A DNA stretch of 64,000 nucleotides, from assembly GCA_021151625.1 (NCBI GenBank), contig JAGKWY010000048.1, forward strand, positions 1 through 64,000, read 5' to 3'. The translations under genes were made by a program, and so were the position numbers. This DNA comes from Gammaproteobacteria bacterium (GTDB taxonomy: Bacteria; Pseudomonadota; Gammaproteobacteria; Pseudomonadales; Cellvibrionaceae). Below are positions 36,314-46,179 of the stretch, one piece after another (the first letter of the stretch is position 1; the number at the start of each line of letters is the position of its first letter). The notes beneath the pieces were generated by a model, which searched no databases, was not told the DNA's origin, and was given only the letters and a program-made list of their open reading frames with translations.

Positions 36314-36784
36314 ATGTCCACTACTATTGAGCTTGATGAATACGACCGCAAAATATTGCGCGCCCTCCAGGAAAATGCCGATTACTCCATGGCAGATCTG
36401 GGCAATATGATTGGCCTGTCGCACACCCCCTGCTGGCGTCGACTCAAACGCCTGGAAACTGAAGGGGTGATTCGCGGTAAGGTAACACTGCTTGACCCCA
36501 AACTCCTCAACCTCGGAGTAACAGTACACGCCTACATCACCATCAAAAACCACGATGCCAACTCACTGGAAGCCTTTGAGCAGGCTGTACAAGCCATTCC
36601 CGAAGTTGTTGAATGCTATTCAACCAGCGGCGAGAAGGATTATGTACTGCGCGTAGTCGTAGAAAGTGTTGAACACTACGAGCGTCTCATGAAACAAACT
36701 CTGATCCATTTGCCCAATATAGGCTCAATCAATTCTGCCTTTGCATTAAAGCAAGTGAAATTCACAACGCAGTTGCCTATATAA
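36314..36784 (+). CDS. Lrp/AsnC-family transcriptional regulator
   Basis: The 156-residue protein has an N-terminal winged helix-turn-helix (about 8-60; LDEYDRKILRALQENADYSM, WRRLKRLETEGVI) and a C-terminal RAM ligand-binding domain (about 70-150; VVECYSTSGEKDYVLRVVVE). Lrp-type proteins form octamers and respond to amino acids. The sequence does not show whether it is global Lrp or a specific one. A helix-turn-helix Cys (HTPCWRR) matches the classic Lrp sequence. The upstream 294 bases shared with adk carry its promoter; no operator could be called. Confidence 0.92.
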   Translation: MSTTIELDEYDRKILRALQENADYSMADLGNMIGLSHTPCWRRLKRLETEGVIRGKVTLLDPKLLNLGVTVHAYITIKNHDANSLEAFEQAVQAIPEVVECYSTSGEKDYVLRVVVESVEHYERLMKQTLIHLPNIGSINSAFALKQVKFTTQLPI

Positions 36785-36842
36785 AATCTCCCTGCAAACG
36801 AATAACTACTCCGCAACTACCCTAAACAAATAGCGAGGGCAA

Positions 36843-38942
36843 ATGGATATTCTGTCGGTGCTGATTTTCGTGGGGGCATTGTTGTTATGGAGTCTTTGGG
36901 TTTACCGCGGAGCGCAGAAATCGCGCGAGGAGGATCTTGCAACAACTGAAGGAGCCGAGGAGCTTTTAGCCGAAATCCAGCAATTACAGCAGCAAGTGGC
37001 TAATGCGGTCGACCGAGACGATTACCCTGAAGCAATCAATATCAGCGAACAAATGCTGATACTTTCTGATAACCACTTCAGTGATGATCCAGAAGTAATT
37101 TTGCCACTGCTAGCCGCCCTGTCCAATTTCCATCAGATCGCCGATCAACCTCTGCAGGCTATACCCTATTTAGAACGCAGTATCCTCTTGCGAGAAAAGT
37201 TTCCTAACCTTCACTCGGATCAAGCTGATTCACTTGGCGAACTGGCCGGGCTACATTTGCAATCAGGTGCATTACGCGAAGCCATGCCACTGATTCGGCG
37301 TGAAATAGAACTGCGTCGCCGTCACTGTGCTCCCGACGCAGCCCTGTTGCGTGCGCAGTGCAAGCTGTTATCACTCAATATGCAAGAACCTGCTATGGCT
37401 GAACCGTTGCGTCGCGACATTACCGCAACAGCTAAAAAACTCGATCAAGAACTAGTAGCAAATCTGGCAAACGAAGCAAATGCTACCCTCACAGATGCAT
37501 TGCACGAAGGTCGTGTAAATATCGCCTGGCAAGCTGCAGAAACTGCAGTATTGCTTTCGGCCGTAGCCTACGGACCAGAAGCCGACTCCGCCTATGTATG
37601 CCGTGGCAATTTGGCGGAAATGCTGCGCCGAAACCGTCGCTTCGAAGATGCAGAAGTTCAATTCCTGCAATTGATAGCCGAGGAAGAAAAACGCGAAAGC
37701 AGCGCAGAGGGGTTGCGTGTGGTTTTCAATAATCTGGCCTTGCTCTATGACGAATGTGGTCGCACAGAAGACGCAGAAAAATTGCGCGATAGGCAGATGA
37801 TGTTATTGCAGAGCGGCAAAGTGAATACAGAATCGCACTTCAACGCGCTCAACAACCTTGCTGTAAGTCAATCCAATAAGGGGGACAACGAAACAGCGGC
37901 AAAAACTTACTCCGAAGCATTGGCGCTGTCACCAGAAGGTGATGGAGTACAGCCAGGTGTGTGGGCAGATACACTGAACAACTACGCCATCACACTGGTT
38001 AACCTTAAGCGCCTGCCAGAAGCTGGTCGTCTGTACAAAAAAGTGTTGGATGCTAAGAAAGCTGGTTTGGATATTCCTATTCTCACAATAGCTGGCAGCT
38101 TTAACGGCCTGGGAATAGTGTCCGAACAACTCGGCAAACTCGCTCAAGCTCAGGATATGTTTGAACGCGCGCTCGCGATTAAAGTAAAACACTTACCGAC
38201 AGACAATCCCTCGCTCGAAACAGCCAGGCACAACCTAGGTTCTATCTACTGGAAAAATGGCGAGATTGCTCGTGCAGCAGAAATGGCCCAAGCGGTATTA
38301 ACCACCCGTGAGCAACGCCTGGGCAAGAATCATCCAGACACCCAATCAGCACGCGCCAATCTGAAAATGGTTTCTGAAATCATGCAGCCTGAAGCAACTC
38401 CTGTCACACGCGATACGATAGACGCGTTGATGGTGCAAACCACGAATGGTCAACTTTTTCGTTATGCCACTTTCGATTTTGGTCGCGCTCACGATAAAAG
38501 CGTTAGCATGGTACTTGTGTCAGAAGCAGAAGCCCTAACACTACAACGCAAACTAACACTCGTCCTGCCACAAGGCTGGCATTGCTTTATTGGTTCTACT
38601 CGCTGGTTAGGCGAAGAGAAACACGATGGCATGGCCGAATTAGTGGCAATTAAAGCCGAGTCGCAATTCGACTGCTTGCGCGTCGCCCGCACTGATGCAG
38701 TAAACCATGATCTGGACACTGAGGGCATTATCCAAACCCTGCAGGACTATGACCGCCGCTTTGGCATTCGCATTTACAGTGCAGAAACAGACTCAGTAGG
38801 TTTTATGCTGTTGCGTTTACCTGAAGACCTGGATGCATTTGCACAGGAGCTGCTGGATTTTTGCATGGATATGGAAGATATCGAGTTAATCAAGGAAATG
38901 ATTAACTCATCAGGAAATCGGGTGGAGTTGTGGTGGGACTAA
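36843..38942 (+). CDS. Membrane-anchored TPR protein with C-terminal DUF4253 domain
   Basis: Residues 3-22 form one N-terminal membrane helix (ILSVLIFVGALLLWSLWVY). A long array of TPR-like helical pairs follows (about 35-515), with recurrent A..Y..AL patterns such as ETAAKTYSEALALSP and LAQAQDMFERALAIKVKHLP. The last 160 residues match the DUF4253 pattern: a DYDRRFGIRIYSAETDSVGF stretch, LRLPEDLDAFAQELLDFC and a terminal VELWWD. DUF4253 has no known function. The usual DUF4253 protein is small and soluble, so fusion to a TPR scaffold suggests a protein-binding platform. It lies 58 bases after the Lrp gene and may be cotranscribed. Confidence 0.72.
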   Translation: MDILSVLIFVGALLLWSLWVYRGAQKSREEDLATTEGAEELLAEIQQLQQQVANAVDRDDYPEAINISEQMLILSDNHFSDDPEVILPLLAALSNFHQIADQPLQAIPYLERSILLREKFPNLHSDQADSLGELAGLHLQSGALREAMPLIRREIELRRRHCAPDAALLRAQCKLLSLNMQEPAMAEPLRRDITATAKKLDQELVANLANEANATLTDALHEGRVNIAWQAAETAVLLSAVAYGPEADSAYVCRGNLAEMLRRNRRFEDAEVQFLQLIAEEEKRESSAEGLRVVFNNLALLYDECGRTEDAEKLRDRQMMLLQSGKVNTESHFNALNNLAVSQSNKGDNETAAKTYSEALALSPEGDGVQPGVWADTLNNYAITLVNLKRLPEAGRLYKKVLDAKKAGLDIPILTIAGSFNGLGIVSEQLGKLAQAQDMFERALAIKVKHLPTDNPSLETARHNLGSIYWKNGEIARAAEMAQAVLTTREQRLGKNHPDTQSARANLKMVSEIMQPEATPVTRDTIDALMVQTTNGQLFRYATFDFGRAHDKSVSMVLVSEAEALTLQRKLTLVLPQGWHCFIGSTRWLGEEKHDGMAELVAIKAESQFDCLRVARTDAVNHDLDTEGIIQTLQDYDRRFGIRIYSAETDSVGFMLLRLPEDLDAFAQELLDFCMDMEDIELIKEMINSSGNRVELWWD

Positions 38943-38975
38943 GCTGACATATTGAGCCTAGCCCCACCGATCGCG

Positions 38976-39548
38976 CTAGTTAGCTTTATATGCAATAGCC
39001 TCCCAACTCGCCGCGACGATTTTTTTTAACATATCGTCATCTACCTCAATCAAACCCAGCAGCCGCTTGCGCGCAATTTCAAAAATGGGTTCAAAGCCGA
39101 GAGAAAACAAAATGTCGTCCGGTAAATCTTTCAACAGGGCGCGTTCACGTCCTTGTGAGAAAAACTCAAATAAGGGCGTTAGCTCCTGTCGTGCGACTTC
39201 ATGCAAACTGCGCAACAAATCAGGTGGCAAATGATCAAACTGGCCTTTGCTGAGCAAAATTTCCGGCTCGCGCATAAACAATTGCCAAAAAGTTTTACCC
39301 AGATTTTTAAATTGCTCTTCTAACGGCAAACCACTCTGTTGCGTTGCTCGTAACTCAGTTGCCACCCGATTAATAATTTGGCCATGTAATTTGTTGATCA
39401 AATCTTCGCGATCCTCAAAATACAAATACAAAGTTCCCGTTGCAACACCAGCCTCTTTGGCAACATCGCGCACTGAAAAACCGTGAAAGCCTTTACTTGC
39501 CAAGAGCTTCAATGTTGCAGCAAGAATGGTTTCGCACTTACTGATCAT
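38976..39548 (-). CDS. TetR-family repressor of the adjacent RND efflux operon
   Basis: The 190-residue protein has the TetR helix-turn-helix (HGFSVRDVAKEAGVATGTLY, then LYFEDREDL) and a variable helical ligand domain. It is the last gene of acrA-acrB-tetR, 9 bases after acrB, so the operon encodes its own regulator. The ATG at 39548 was chosen; a TTG one codon upstream is possible. Its likely binding site is the palindrome at 43869-43886. The inducer is unknown. Confidence 0.88.
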   Translation of the reverse strand: MISKCETILAATLKLLASKGFHGFSVRDVAKEAGVATGTLYLYFEDREDLINKLHGQIINRVATELRATQQSGLPLEEQFKNLGKTFWQLFMREPEILLSKGQFDHLPPDLLRSLHEVARQELTPLFEFFSQGRERALLKDLPDDILFSLGFEPIFEIARKRLLGLIEVDDDMLKKIVAASWEAIAYKAN

Positions 39549-39557
39549 CAATTTACA

Positions 39558-42500
39558 TTACTCCGCTTTTTTCGCCGGTGCCCAACGCTTGGCCAGGCGA
39601 AACACCACCACAAAAAATACCGGCACGAAAAAGATGGCCAATACCGTGGCTGAAAACATACCGCCAAATACTCCGGTACCAATCGCATTCTGGCTACCTG
39701 AGCCCGCACCAGTACTTAAGACCAAGGGAGTTACACCGAGCATAAATGCCAGCGAGGTCATAATGATGGGGCGCAGACGCATGCGTACCGCTTCCATGGT
39801 TGCCTCAAGTAAATCCATACCTTGTTCATAAAGTGCTTTGGCAAACTCAACAATCAGGATCGCGTTTTTTGCCGCAAGACCGATAGTTGTTAGCAAGCCA
39901 ACCTGGAAATACACATCGTTAGACAAACCTCTCGCCATTGCGAATAACACCGCGCCGATAACGCCCAGCGGAACCACTAACATCACCGAAATCGGTACCG
40001 ACCAACTTTCATAAAGTGCAGCGAGACACAAGAAAACAATTAGAATTGAAAGCGCATATAACATCGGCGCCTGATTACCCGATTCTCGCTCCTGCAGCGA
40101 CATGCCCGTCCACTGATAACCAATTCCTGCTGGTAATTTCGCTGCAATTTCTTCTGCTGCCAACATTGCATCACCTGAACTGACACCCGGCGCGCCCTGC
40201 CCCAATATATTGACCGAAGACACACCGTTATAACGCTCAAGTCGCGGCGAACCGTAAATCCACCGCCCCGATGTAAATGCAGAAAACGGCACCATTTCAT
40301 TTTTGTTGTTGCGCACATACCAGTTTTTTACATCCTCCGGCAACATGCGATATTGAGCTTCACCTTGCACATAGACTTTTTTCACGCGTCCTTTATCAAT
40401 AAAGTCATTCACGTAACTCGCCGCCCAGGCCGTTGAAAAAACACTGTTAATATCGCTCAGTGAAATACCTAATGCTGCCGCTTTTTCCTGGTCGACATCC
40501 AATTTAAATTGCGGGTTGTCATCCTGCCCATTAGGGCGCACACCAACCAGGCGCGGGTCTTGTGCGGCTGCACCTAAAAATTGGTTGCGCGCTTGCATTA
40601 AAGTTTCATGCCCTAAACCACCCAAATCCTGCAACTGCAAATTAAATCCAGATGAAGTACCCAATTGGGTAATGGCCGGCGGCACAAATGGAAACACCAT
40701 GGCATCTTTAATTTGTGTGAACGCGCCCATCGCGCGCCCGGCAATTGCCTGCACATGCTGCGCATCATCGGTACGCTCGCTCCAATCGCGCAAACCAACA
40801 AACGCGATACCATTATTTTGCCCGCGACCACTGAAGCTAAATCCAATCACCGAGAATACCGACCGCACATTAGCTTTTTCGGTTTCCAGAAAGTGTTGTT
40901 CAACCTGATTCATTACCCCGATTGAACGCTCTTTAGTGGCGCCCACTGGCAAGGTCATTTGGGTAAATAAAACCCCCTGGTCTTCATCCGGCAAAAATGA
41001 ACCCGGCAAACGCGTAAACAACAAACCCAATACCACAACGATCGCCACATAAATTGCCATGTAACGACCCGTGCGTCCCAACATGGATTTCACACCCGTT
41101 TGATATTTGTCCGTTGCACGATTGAAGTTGCGATTAAACCAACCAAAAAATCCAGTCTTATGATAGTGGTCTGCATCAACGGGTTTTAACATGCTTGCGC
41201 AAAGGGCGGGTGTGAGCGTAAGCGCAACAATGACTGACAAGGCCATGGCAGAAACAATCGTGATAGAGAACTGGCGATAAATAACGCCCGTAGAACCACC
41301 AAAAAATGCCATGGGAACAAATACCGCCGCGAGCACCAATGCAATACCAATTAACGCCCCAGTAATTTGCTGCATGGATTTGCGCGTCGCCTCGCGCGGC
41401 GACAGGCCATCCTCCGCCATAACACGCTCAACGTTTTCCACCACAACAATGGCATCATCCACCAACAAACCAATCGCGAGGACCATGGCAAACATGGTGA
41501 GCGTGTTGATCGAAAACCCGAAAGTTTGCAGCACCGCAAAAGTTCCCAACAACACCACTGGCACAGCAATAGTGGGAATCAGGGTTGCGCGAAAATTTTG
41601 CAAAAACAAATACATCACCAAAAACACCAGCACTATGGCTTCGATGAGTGTATGTACTACTTTTTCAATCGAGAGTTTTACAAAAGGTGTGGTGTCATAC
41701 GGATAAACCACTTCCAGCCCTTGCGGAAAAAACTTTTCCAATTCACCAATGCGTTTGCGCACGGAATCAGCGGTATCCAGTGCGTTGGCGCCCGATGCAA
41801 GAGTTACCGCCAGACCGGTTGCCGGGCGATCGTTATATTCAGTTTCAAATTGATAATTTTCACCGCCCAGCTCAACTCGCGCTACATCACCTAAACGAAT
41901 TTGCGAACCGTCCTGATTCACACGCAGTAAAATATTGCGGAACTGCTCCGGCGTATTCAACCGGGTTTGCACCACAATACTGGCGTTAATTTGTTGCCCG
42001 GGTAATGCCGGGGTACCACCCAATTCACCGGCGGCAATTTGCGCATTCTGCGCGCGAATTGCTGTAACAACATCGACAGTCGTTAATTTATAGGTGGCGA
42101 GTTTATTGGCATCCAACCAAATGCGCATGGCGTATTGCGAACCAAATAATTGAATCTGGCCCACACCATTCACACGGCTTAATTGATCCTGCACGTTTGC
42201 CGCCACATAGTCGGCAATGTCATATTTATCCATCTGACCATCAGAAGATACAAAGGCTGCCACCATCAGAAATCCTGCTGACGATTTGGTAACACGAACC
42301 CCTTGCTGCTGTACTTCTTGCGGCAATAATGGCATGGCCGTTTGCAATTTATTTTGTACTTGCACCTGGGCAATATCAGGGTCCGTGCCAGCTTGAAAAG
42401 TCACCGTCACGTCACCGCGACCACTGGAATCACTAGTAGATGACATGTATTGCACATTATCGATACCAGTCAGTCCCTGCTCAATAATCTGGATCACCGT

Positions 42501-42677
42501 ATCCTGCACAGTTTGCGCGGAAGCACCGGGATAATTAACACCAATACTTACTGACGGCGGCGCAACTTCCGGATACTGTTCTATCGGCAATTTTGCAATC
42601 GAGAGCAAACCCGCCAACATAATGATGATGGAAATTACCCAGGCGAATACCGGGCGATCAATAAAGAACTTTGCCAT
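39558..42677 (-). CDS. RND multidrug efflux transporter, AcrB/MexB (HAE1) family
   Basis: This inner-membrane proton/drug antiporter works with the adaptor encoded upstream and an outer-membrane channel. Length 1039 is the HAE1 norm, with twelve membrane helices and two large periplasmic loops. The proton-relay residues are present: the Asp-Asp pair in AIGLLVDDAIVVVENVER (helix 4) and the Lys in GLAAKNAILIVEFAKAL (helix 10). MAKFFIDRPVFAWVISIIIM is the standard start. No tolC/oprM gene is in the operon, so the channel must be elsewhere. Substrate range cannot be read from sequence; the AcrB/MexB group handles hydrophobic drugs, dyes and detergents. Confidence 0.95.
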   Translation of the reverse strand: MAKFFIDRPVFAWVISIIIMLAGLLSIAKLPIEQYPEVAPPSVSIGVNYPGASAQTVQDTVIQIIEQGLTGIDNVQYMSSTSDSSGRGDVTVTFQAGTDPDIAQVQVQNKLQTAMPLLPQEVQQQGVRVTKSSAGFLMVAAFVSSDGQMDKYDIADYVAANVQDQLSRVNGVGQIQLFGSQYAMRIWLDANKLATYKLTTVDVVTAIRAQNAQIAAGELGGTPALPGQQINASIVVQTRLNTPEQFRNILLRVNQDGSQIRLGDVARVELGGENYQFETEYNDRPATGLAVTLASGANALDTADSVRKRIGELEKFFPQGLEVVYPYDTTPFVKLSIEKVVHTLIEAIVLVFLVMYLFLQNFRATLIPTIAVPVVLLGTFAVLQTFGFSINTLTMFAMVLAIGLLVDDAIVVVENVERVMAEDGLSPREATRKSMQQITGALIGIALVLAAVFVPMAFFGGSTGVIYRQFSITIVSAMALSVIVALTLTPALCASMLKPVDADHYHKTGFFGWFNRNFNRATDKYQTGVKSMLGRTGRYMAIYVAIVVVLGLLFTRLPGSFLPDEDQGVLFTQMTLPVGATKERSIGVMNQVEQHFLETEKANVRSVFSVIGFSFSGRGQNNGIAFVGLRDWSERTDDAQHVQAIAGRAMGAFTQIKDAMVFPFVPPAITQLGTSSGFNLQLQDLGGLGHETLMQARNQFLGAAAQDPRLVGVRPNGQDDNPQFKLDVDQEKAAALGISLSDINSVFSTAWAASYVNDFIDKGRVKKVYVQGEAQYRMLPEDVKNWYVRNNKNEMVPFSAFTSGRWIYGSPRLERYNGVSSVNILGQGAPGVSSGDAMLAAEEIAAKLPAGIGYQWTGMSLQERESGNQAPMLYALSILIVFLCLAALYESWSVPISVMLVVPLGVIGAVLFAMARGLSNDVYFQVGLLTTIGLAAKNAILIVEFAKALYEQGMDLLEATMEAVRMRLRPIIMTSLAFMLGVTPLVLSTGAGSGSQNAIGTGVFGGMFSATVLAIFFVPVFFVVVFRLAKRWAPAKKAE

Positions 42678-42683
42678 GATTGA

Positions 42684-43835
42684 TTACTCTCCGGTTTTAG
42701 TCGCGCTAGCTGCAACCGCTTTTGCGGGAGCACCCGGTTTTACTTTTTGCAAACCTTCCACAATCACCTGATCGCCAACTTCCAATCCGGTTAGCACCAA
42801 CCATTGATCACCAACCGTGCGCGCTACCGTAATAGTGCGCAGCTCAACAACGCCATCTTTATTCACAATCATCGCTGTGGCATTACCGGTGCGATCACGC
42901 GTTACACCGCGTTGCGAAACCAATATGGCGTTAGTGCGGATACCTTCTTCCAGGGTGGTGCGTACAAACATGCCAGGCAGTAATAAACGATCTGGATTGG
43001 GAAATTGCGCGCGCAAAATAACGGTCCCGGTAGATTCATTCACACCCACCTCGGCAAATTGCAAACTACCTATATGCTCATAGGCTGTGCCATCCCCCAA
43101 CAGTAAACGAACTTTGGCGGAATCCAGCGCGGCAACGCTGCCCTCCGCCATTTGACGGCGCAATTGCATAAGCTGTTCAGCTGATTGGGAAACATCGACA
43201 TAGATTGGATCAAGTTGCTGGATTTCGGCTAAAACATCTGCCTGCCCCGCACTTACTAATGCCCCTTCAGTGACGTTGGACTTACCAATAACTCCGTCAA
43301 TCGGCGCCAGTACACGGGTGTAGTCGAGGTTAATTTTGGCGGTAGTTACACCCGCCTTCGCCACTTGTACACTCGCCTTGGATTGCCCCAGGGTGGCCAA
43401 CGCATCATCATATTCCTGCTGACTGATTGCTTTGATAGCTACCAGGTTTTTATAGCGCGACTCACGCGCAACGGCCGCGGCCAAATTAGCTTCTGCACGC
43501 GCCAACTCAGCCTTTGCACTGGTAAATGCAGCGTCATAACTCGCGGGATCTATTTGATACAAGGGCGTACCCGCCTTAATCACTGCCCCCTCGGTAAACA
43601 AACGCTTCTGGATAATTCCGCTCACCTGCGGGCGAACTTCTGCTTTGCGAAAAGCATTAGTGCGGCCCGGCAACTCAGCCTCAAGGGGAACATCCCCACG
43701 GGTCACCTCCACGACGCCCACCTCTACCGGCCCTCCCGCTGGCTTGGTGCTCTGGGTTTTGCCATCACAGGCCGACAACACCAAGCCCAAGAGGGATACC
43801 AGCAACACTGAGCTAAAGCGAATGCGAGACTTCAT
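42684..43835 (-). CDS. RND efflux periplasmic adaptor, AcrA/MexA family lipoprotein
   Basis: The membrane-fusion protein links the RND pump to the outer-membrane channel. The ATG at 43835 (MKSRIRFSSVLLVSLLGLVL, lipobox LSAC) gives a lipoprotein signal peptide and has an AGGAG ribosome site; the frame is open 30 codons upstream but that part is not conserved. Adaptor features: the lipoyl half GRTNAFRKAEVRPQVSGI, the alpha-hairpin (about 105-175, AKAELARAEANLAAAVARE), and the second lipoyl part VLAPIDGVIGKSNVTEGALV. It precedes acrB by 6 bases. Confidence 0.94.
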   Translation of the reverse strand: MKSRIRFSSVLLVSLLGLVLSACDGKTQSTKPAGGPVEVGVVEVTRGDVPLEAELPGRTNAFRKAEVRPQVSGIIQKRLFTEGAVIKAGTPLYQIDPASYDAAFTSAKAELARAEANLAAAVARESRYKNLVAIKAISQQEYDDALATLGQSKASVQVAKAGVTTAKINLDYTRVLAPIDGVIGKSNVTEGALVSAGQADVLAEIQQLDPIYVDVSQSAEQLMQLRRQMAEGSVAALDSAKVRLLLGDGTAYEHIGSLQFAEVGVNESTGTVILRAQFPNPDRLLLPGMFVRTTLEEGIRTNAILVSQRGVTRDRTGNATAMIVNKDGVVELRTITVARTVGDQWLVLTGLEVGDQVIVEGLQKVKPGAPAKAVAASATKTGE

Positions 43836-43868
43836 GATCAACTCCTGAGTACACAATATAAAAGGCAC

Positions 43869-43886
43869 AATGAACATTTGTTCATT
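43869..43886. promoter_or_regulatory. Probable TetR operator upstream of the efflux operon
   Basis: AATGAACA-TT-TGTTCATT: 8-bp perfect arms with a 2-base centre, 34 bases upstream of the acrA ATG. Its size and symmetry suit a TetR dimer, and it sits downstream of a TTGACT -35-like hexamer on the minus strand, so binding would block transcription. Confidence 0.72.
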
Positions 43887-44011
43887 TTTATCCATGATAA
43901 AGTCAAACTGATAAAAAACCAGCAACTTTTCATTAATTAACGATTGTGAAAACCGGAGAAATAAGAGGAAAAAACTAAAGCAAGGGATTGAAACTAAAGG
44001 AAAACCCCTGG

Positions 44012-46036
44012 CTAGTCGCGCAGGAGTTTATTAAAGACATCGATCAGTTGGTTAATATCGACCGGCTTGGTCAGGTAATCAAAGAAACCCGCATTGCGAC
44101 CGCGTTCAATATCGTAAGGCATGGCATTGGCAGACAGGCCTATCACTGGCACTTTACCGGTGGAAGGATCATTTTTGAGGACTGACAGGACTTCATAACC
44201 ATCCATACCCGGCAGGTTAATATCCAGAATCACCAAGTCGGGATTGTTACTGCGCGCCTTATAAATCCCCAAAAAGGCCTCTTCAGCGACCTCCAGCTCC
44301 AACTGGGGATAACGCGCAAAAATTTGCTGCAACAGGCGAATATTGCTGGGATTGTCCTCTACATAGAGGACTTTGCATTTACGCTGCACCTGTAAAACAG
44401 CTGGGCTGTAATCCTTCTTGCTGCTCTGAGGCAAGGTCTCCACATTCCATTCAGCGGCTACCGGAAAATCCATCCAAAAAGTAGTGCCAACGCCTTCAGT
44501 ACTGGAAAAGTCCAGCTTACCCTGCATCATCTCCACCAACTGTTTGGTGATAACCAGGCCCACACCCGAACCTTCAATATTGCTGTTTTCAGCGCTTAAG
44601 CGATTAAACGGCTGGAAGACTTCGCGCTGGCGCTGTAAGGGAATTCCGCGCCCGGTATCGCGTACACCTATACGCAACTTCTGATCTTCCTGCGCAACCA
44701 GGGTAACTTCAACTTCCCCACCCACGCGATTGTATTTCACCGCATTACTGAGCAAGTTCAGCAAGGCTTGTTTGCAGCGCACATGATCAGCGATGACATA
44801 GGTATTCGCGAAAGTAGCAACACTTGCTGCCAAACGAATACCGCGCGCATCCGCCTGGGTCTGAACCAAAGTAAAACACTCATCCAGCAAGCGCGACATC
44901 AATACCGGCTCCAGCGAAACCGTCATATTGCCCGATTCAATTTTGGCCAGATCCAACACATCATTAATCAACTGCAATAAATGTTCGCCAGCTTTGCGAA
45001 TTTCGCGCACATTTTCAATTTGCTGGGATTTTAAATTACCGTCGTATTCAAACAATTGCGTGTAACCAAGAATGGCATTGAGCGGTGTGCGTAACTCATG
45101 GCTCATACTGGATAAAAACTCGGACTTTGCACGATTGGCTTTTTCTGCCTGTTCTTTTGCTTGCAATACACGCTCTTCAGCGCGTTTTACTTCGGTGATA
45201 TCCATGTTGCTACCGGACATCATAATCGGCTGGCCTTTCTCGTTAAAAACCGCGCGCCCCCGACCACGCACCCAGCGAACCTCTCCCTTCACGCTGATCA
45301 GGCGATATTCCACATCAAAGGGCGCTCGCCCTGCCATGTGTTCTACCAAAGCGCTATCGAATTTGGATAAATCCTGCGGGTAAATATGGCGACGCCAAAT
45401 TTTCAAACGATCCTCACCTTCTGTGAGTACATCATCCAGATCGTCGTAACCTAATAATTCCCAACAGCGATGGGAAAAATGGAAGCCACCTCGATCGGCA
45501 TACCATTCCCAGATGCCGTCACTGGAAGCCTGGATAATCCGCACTTGCCGCGCCTCACTTTCACGCAGGGCCGCTTCCACTTTTTTAATTTCGGTGATAT
45601 CGAAATTTACTCCCGACATCAAGGTCACCTGACCCGTTTCGTCGCGCAAAGAATCCGCACGCACTTGCGTCCAAATGTAATCGCCATACTTAGTTTTTAT
45701 GCGATAGGAAACATCCATCGGTTTGCCACTGCGCAAATGCTGGCGAGTTGCTTCTACCGCAAATTCGCGATCATCAGGGTGAATATACATAAGCACTTTA
45801 GAGGCATCGCAGATATCCGATGCATCCTCCGGACCATAGCCAAGGCGCATCCAGAATCCGCCCGACCATTCAATATGCTGGCTGTGTAAATCCCACTCCC
45901 AAAACCCGTAGCCACTACCGTTAAAAATTCGCTGGAAGCGACCGACCGTTGAACGCAGCAATTCCAGGTCATCACTGTTTTGCAGGGCCGGGTTAAAACT
46001 GATGTGTTCAATCATGGGGTTGTGATTATTAGCCAT
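44012..46036 (-). CDS. Hybrid sensor histidine kinase (PAS-PAS-HisKA-HATPase-receiver)
   Basis: The 674-residue cytoplasmic kinase has two PAS/PAC modules (about 30-155 and 160-290), a coiled linker, HisKA with the phospho-His in SSMSHELRTPLNAILGY (about residue 311), HATPase_c (LLNLLSNAVKYNRVGG N-box, VRDTGRGIP G1, EGSGVGLVI G2) and a C-terminal receiver (about 555-674) with LYVEDNPSN, the phospho-Asp in LVILDINLPGMDGYE, and KPVD. No membrane segment is seen, so the signal is intracellular or from a partner. No histidine phosphotransfer domain or response-regulator gene is adjacent, making it an orphan hybrid kinase. Confidence 0.93.
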   Translation of the reverse strand: MANNHNPMIEHISFNPALQNSDDLELLRSTVGRFQRIFNGSGYGFWEWDLHSQHIEWSGGFWMRLGYGPEDASDICDASKVLMYIHPDDREFAVEATRQHLRSGKPMDVSYRIKTKYGDYIWTQVRADSLRDETGQVTLMSGVNFDITEIKKVEAALRESEARQVRIIQASSDGIWEWYADRGGFHFSHRCWELLGYDDLDDVLTEGEDRLKIWRRHIYPQDLSKFDSALVEHMAGRAPFDVEYRLISVKGEVRWVRGRGRAVFNEKGQPIMMSGSNMDITEVKRAEERVLQAKEQAEKANRAKSEFLSSMSHELRTPLNAILGYTQLFEYDGNLKSQQIENVREIRKAGEHLLQLINDVLDLAKIESGNMTVSLEPVLMSRLLDECFTLVQTQADARGIRLAASVATFANTYVIADHVRCKQALLNLLSNAVKYNRVGGEVEVTLVAQEDQKLRIGVRDTGRGIPLQRQREVFQPFNRLSAENSNIEGSGVGLVITKQLVEMMQGKLDFSSTEGVGTTFWMDFPVAAEWNVETLPQSSKKDYSPAVLQVQRKCKVLYVEDNPSNIRLLQQIFARYPQLELEVAEEAFLGIYKARSNNPDLVILDINLPGMDGYEVLSVLKNDPSTGKVPVIGLSANAMPYDIERGRNAGFFDYLTKPVDINQLIDVFNKLLRD

Positions 46037-46130
46037 GTAAAAATTACCCTGAAGAGAATAGCCCGACGATAACCCAGATTATTTGATTAAACAATCGCAC
46101 CAGGCCTCGCTTTTCTACCGGCAAAAACGA

Positions 46131-46154
46131 CAACAGCGCCCTGAGGCGCTGTTG
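46131..46154 (-). terminator. Intrinsic terminator after secF
   Basis: CAACAGCGCC and its exact complement form a 10-bp stem with a CTGA loop. The minus strand continues into a TTTTT tract. It lies 26 bases past the secF stop and ends the queA-tgt-secD-secF transcript. Confidence 0.88.
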
Positions 46155-46179
46155 AAGCAGTAGTTAGATGCAAAAGCCG

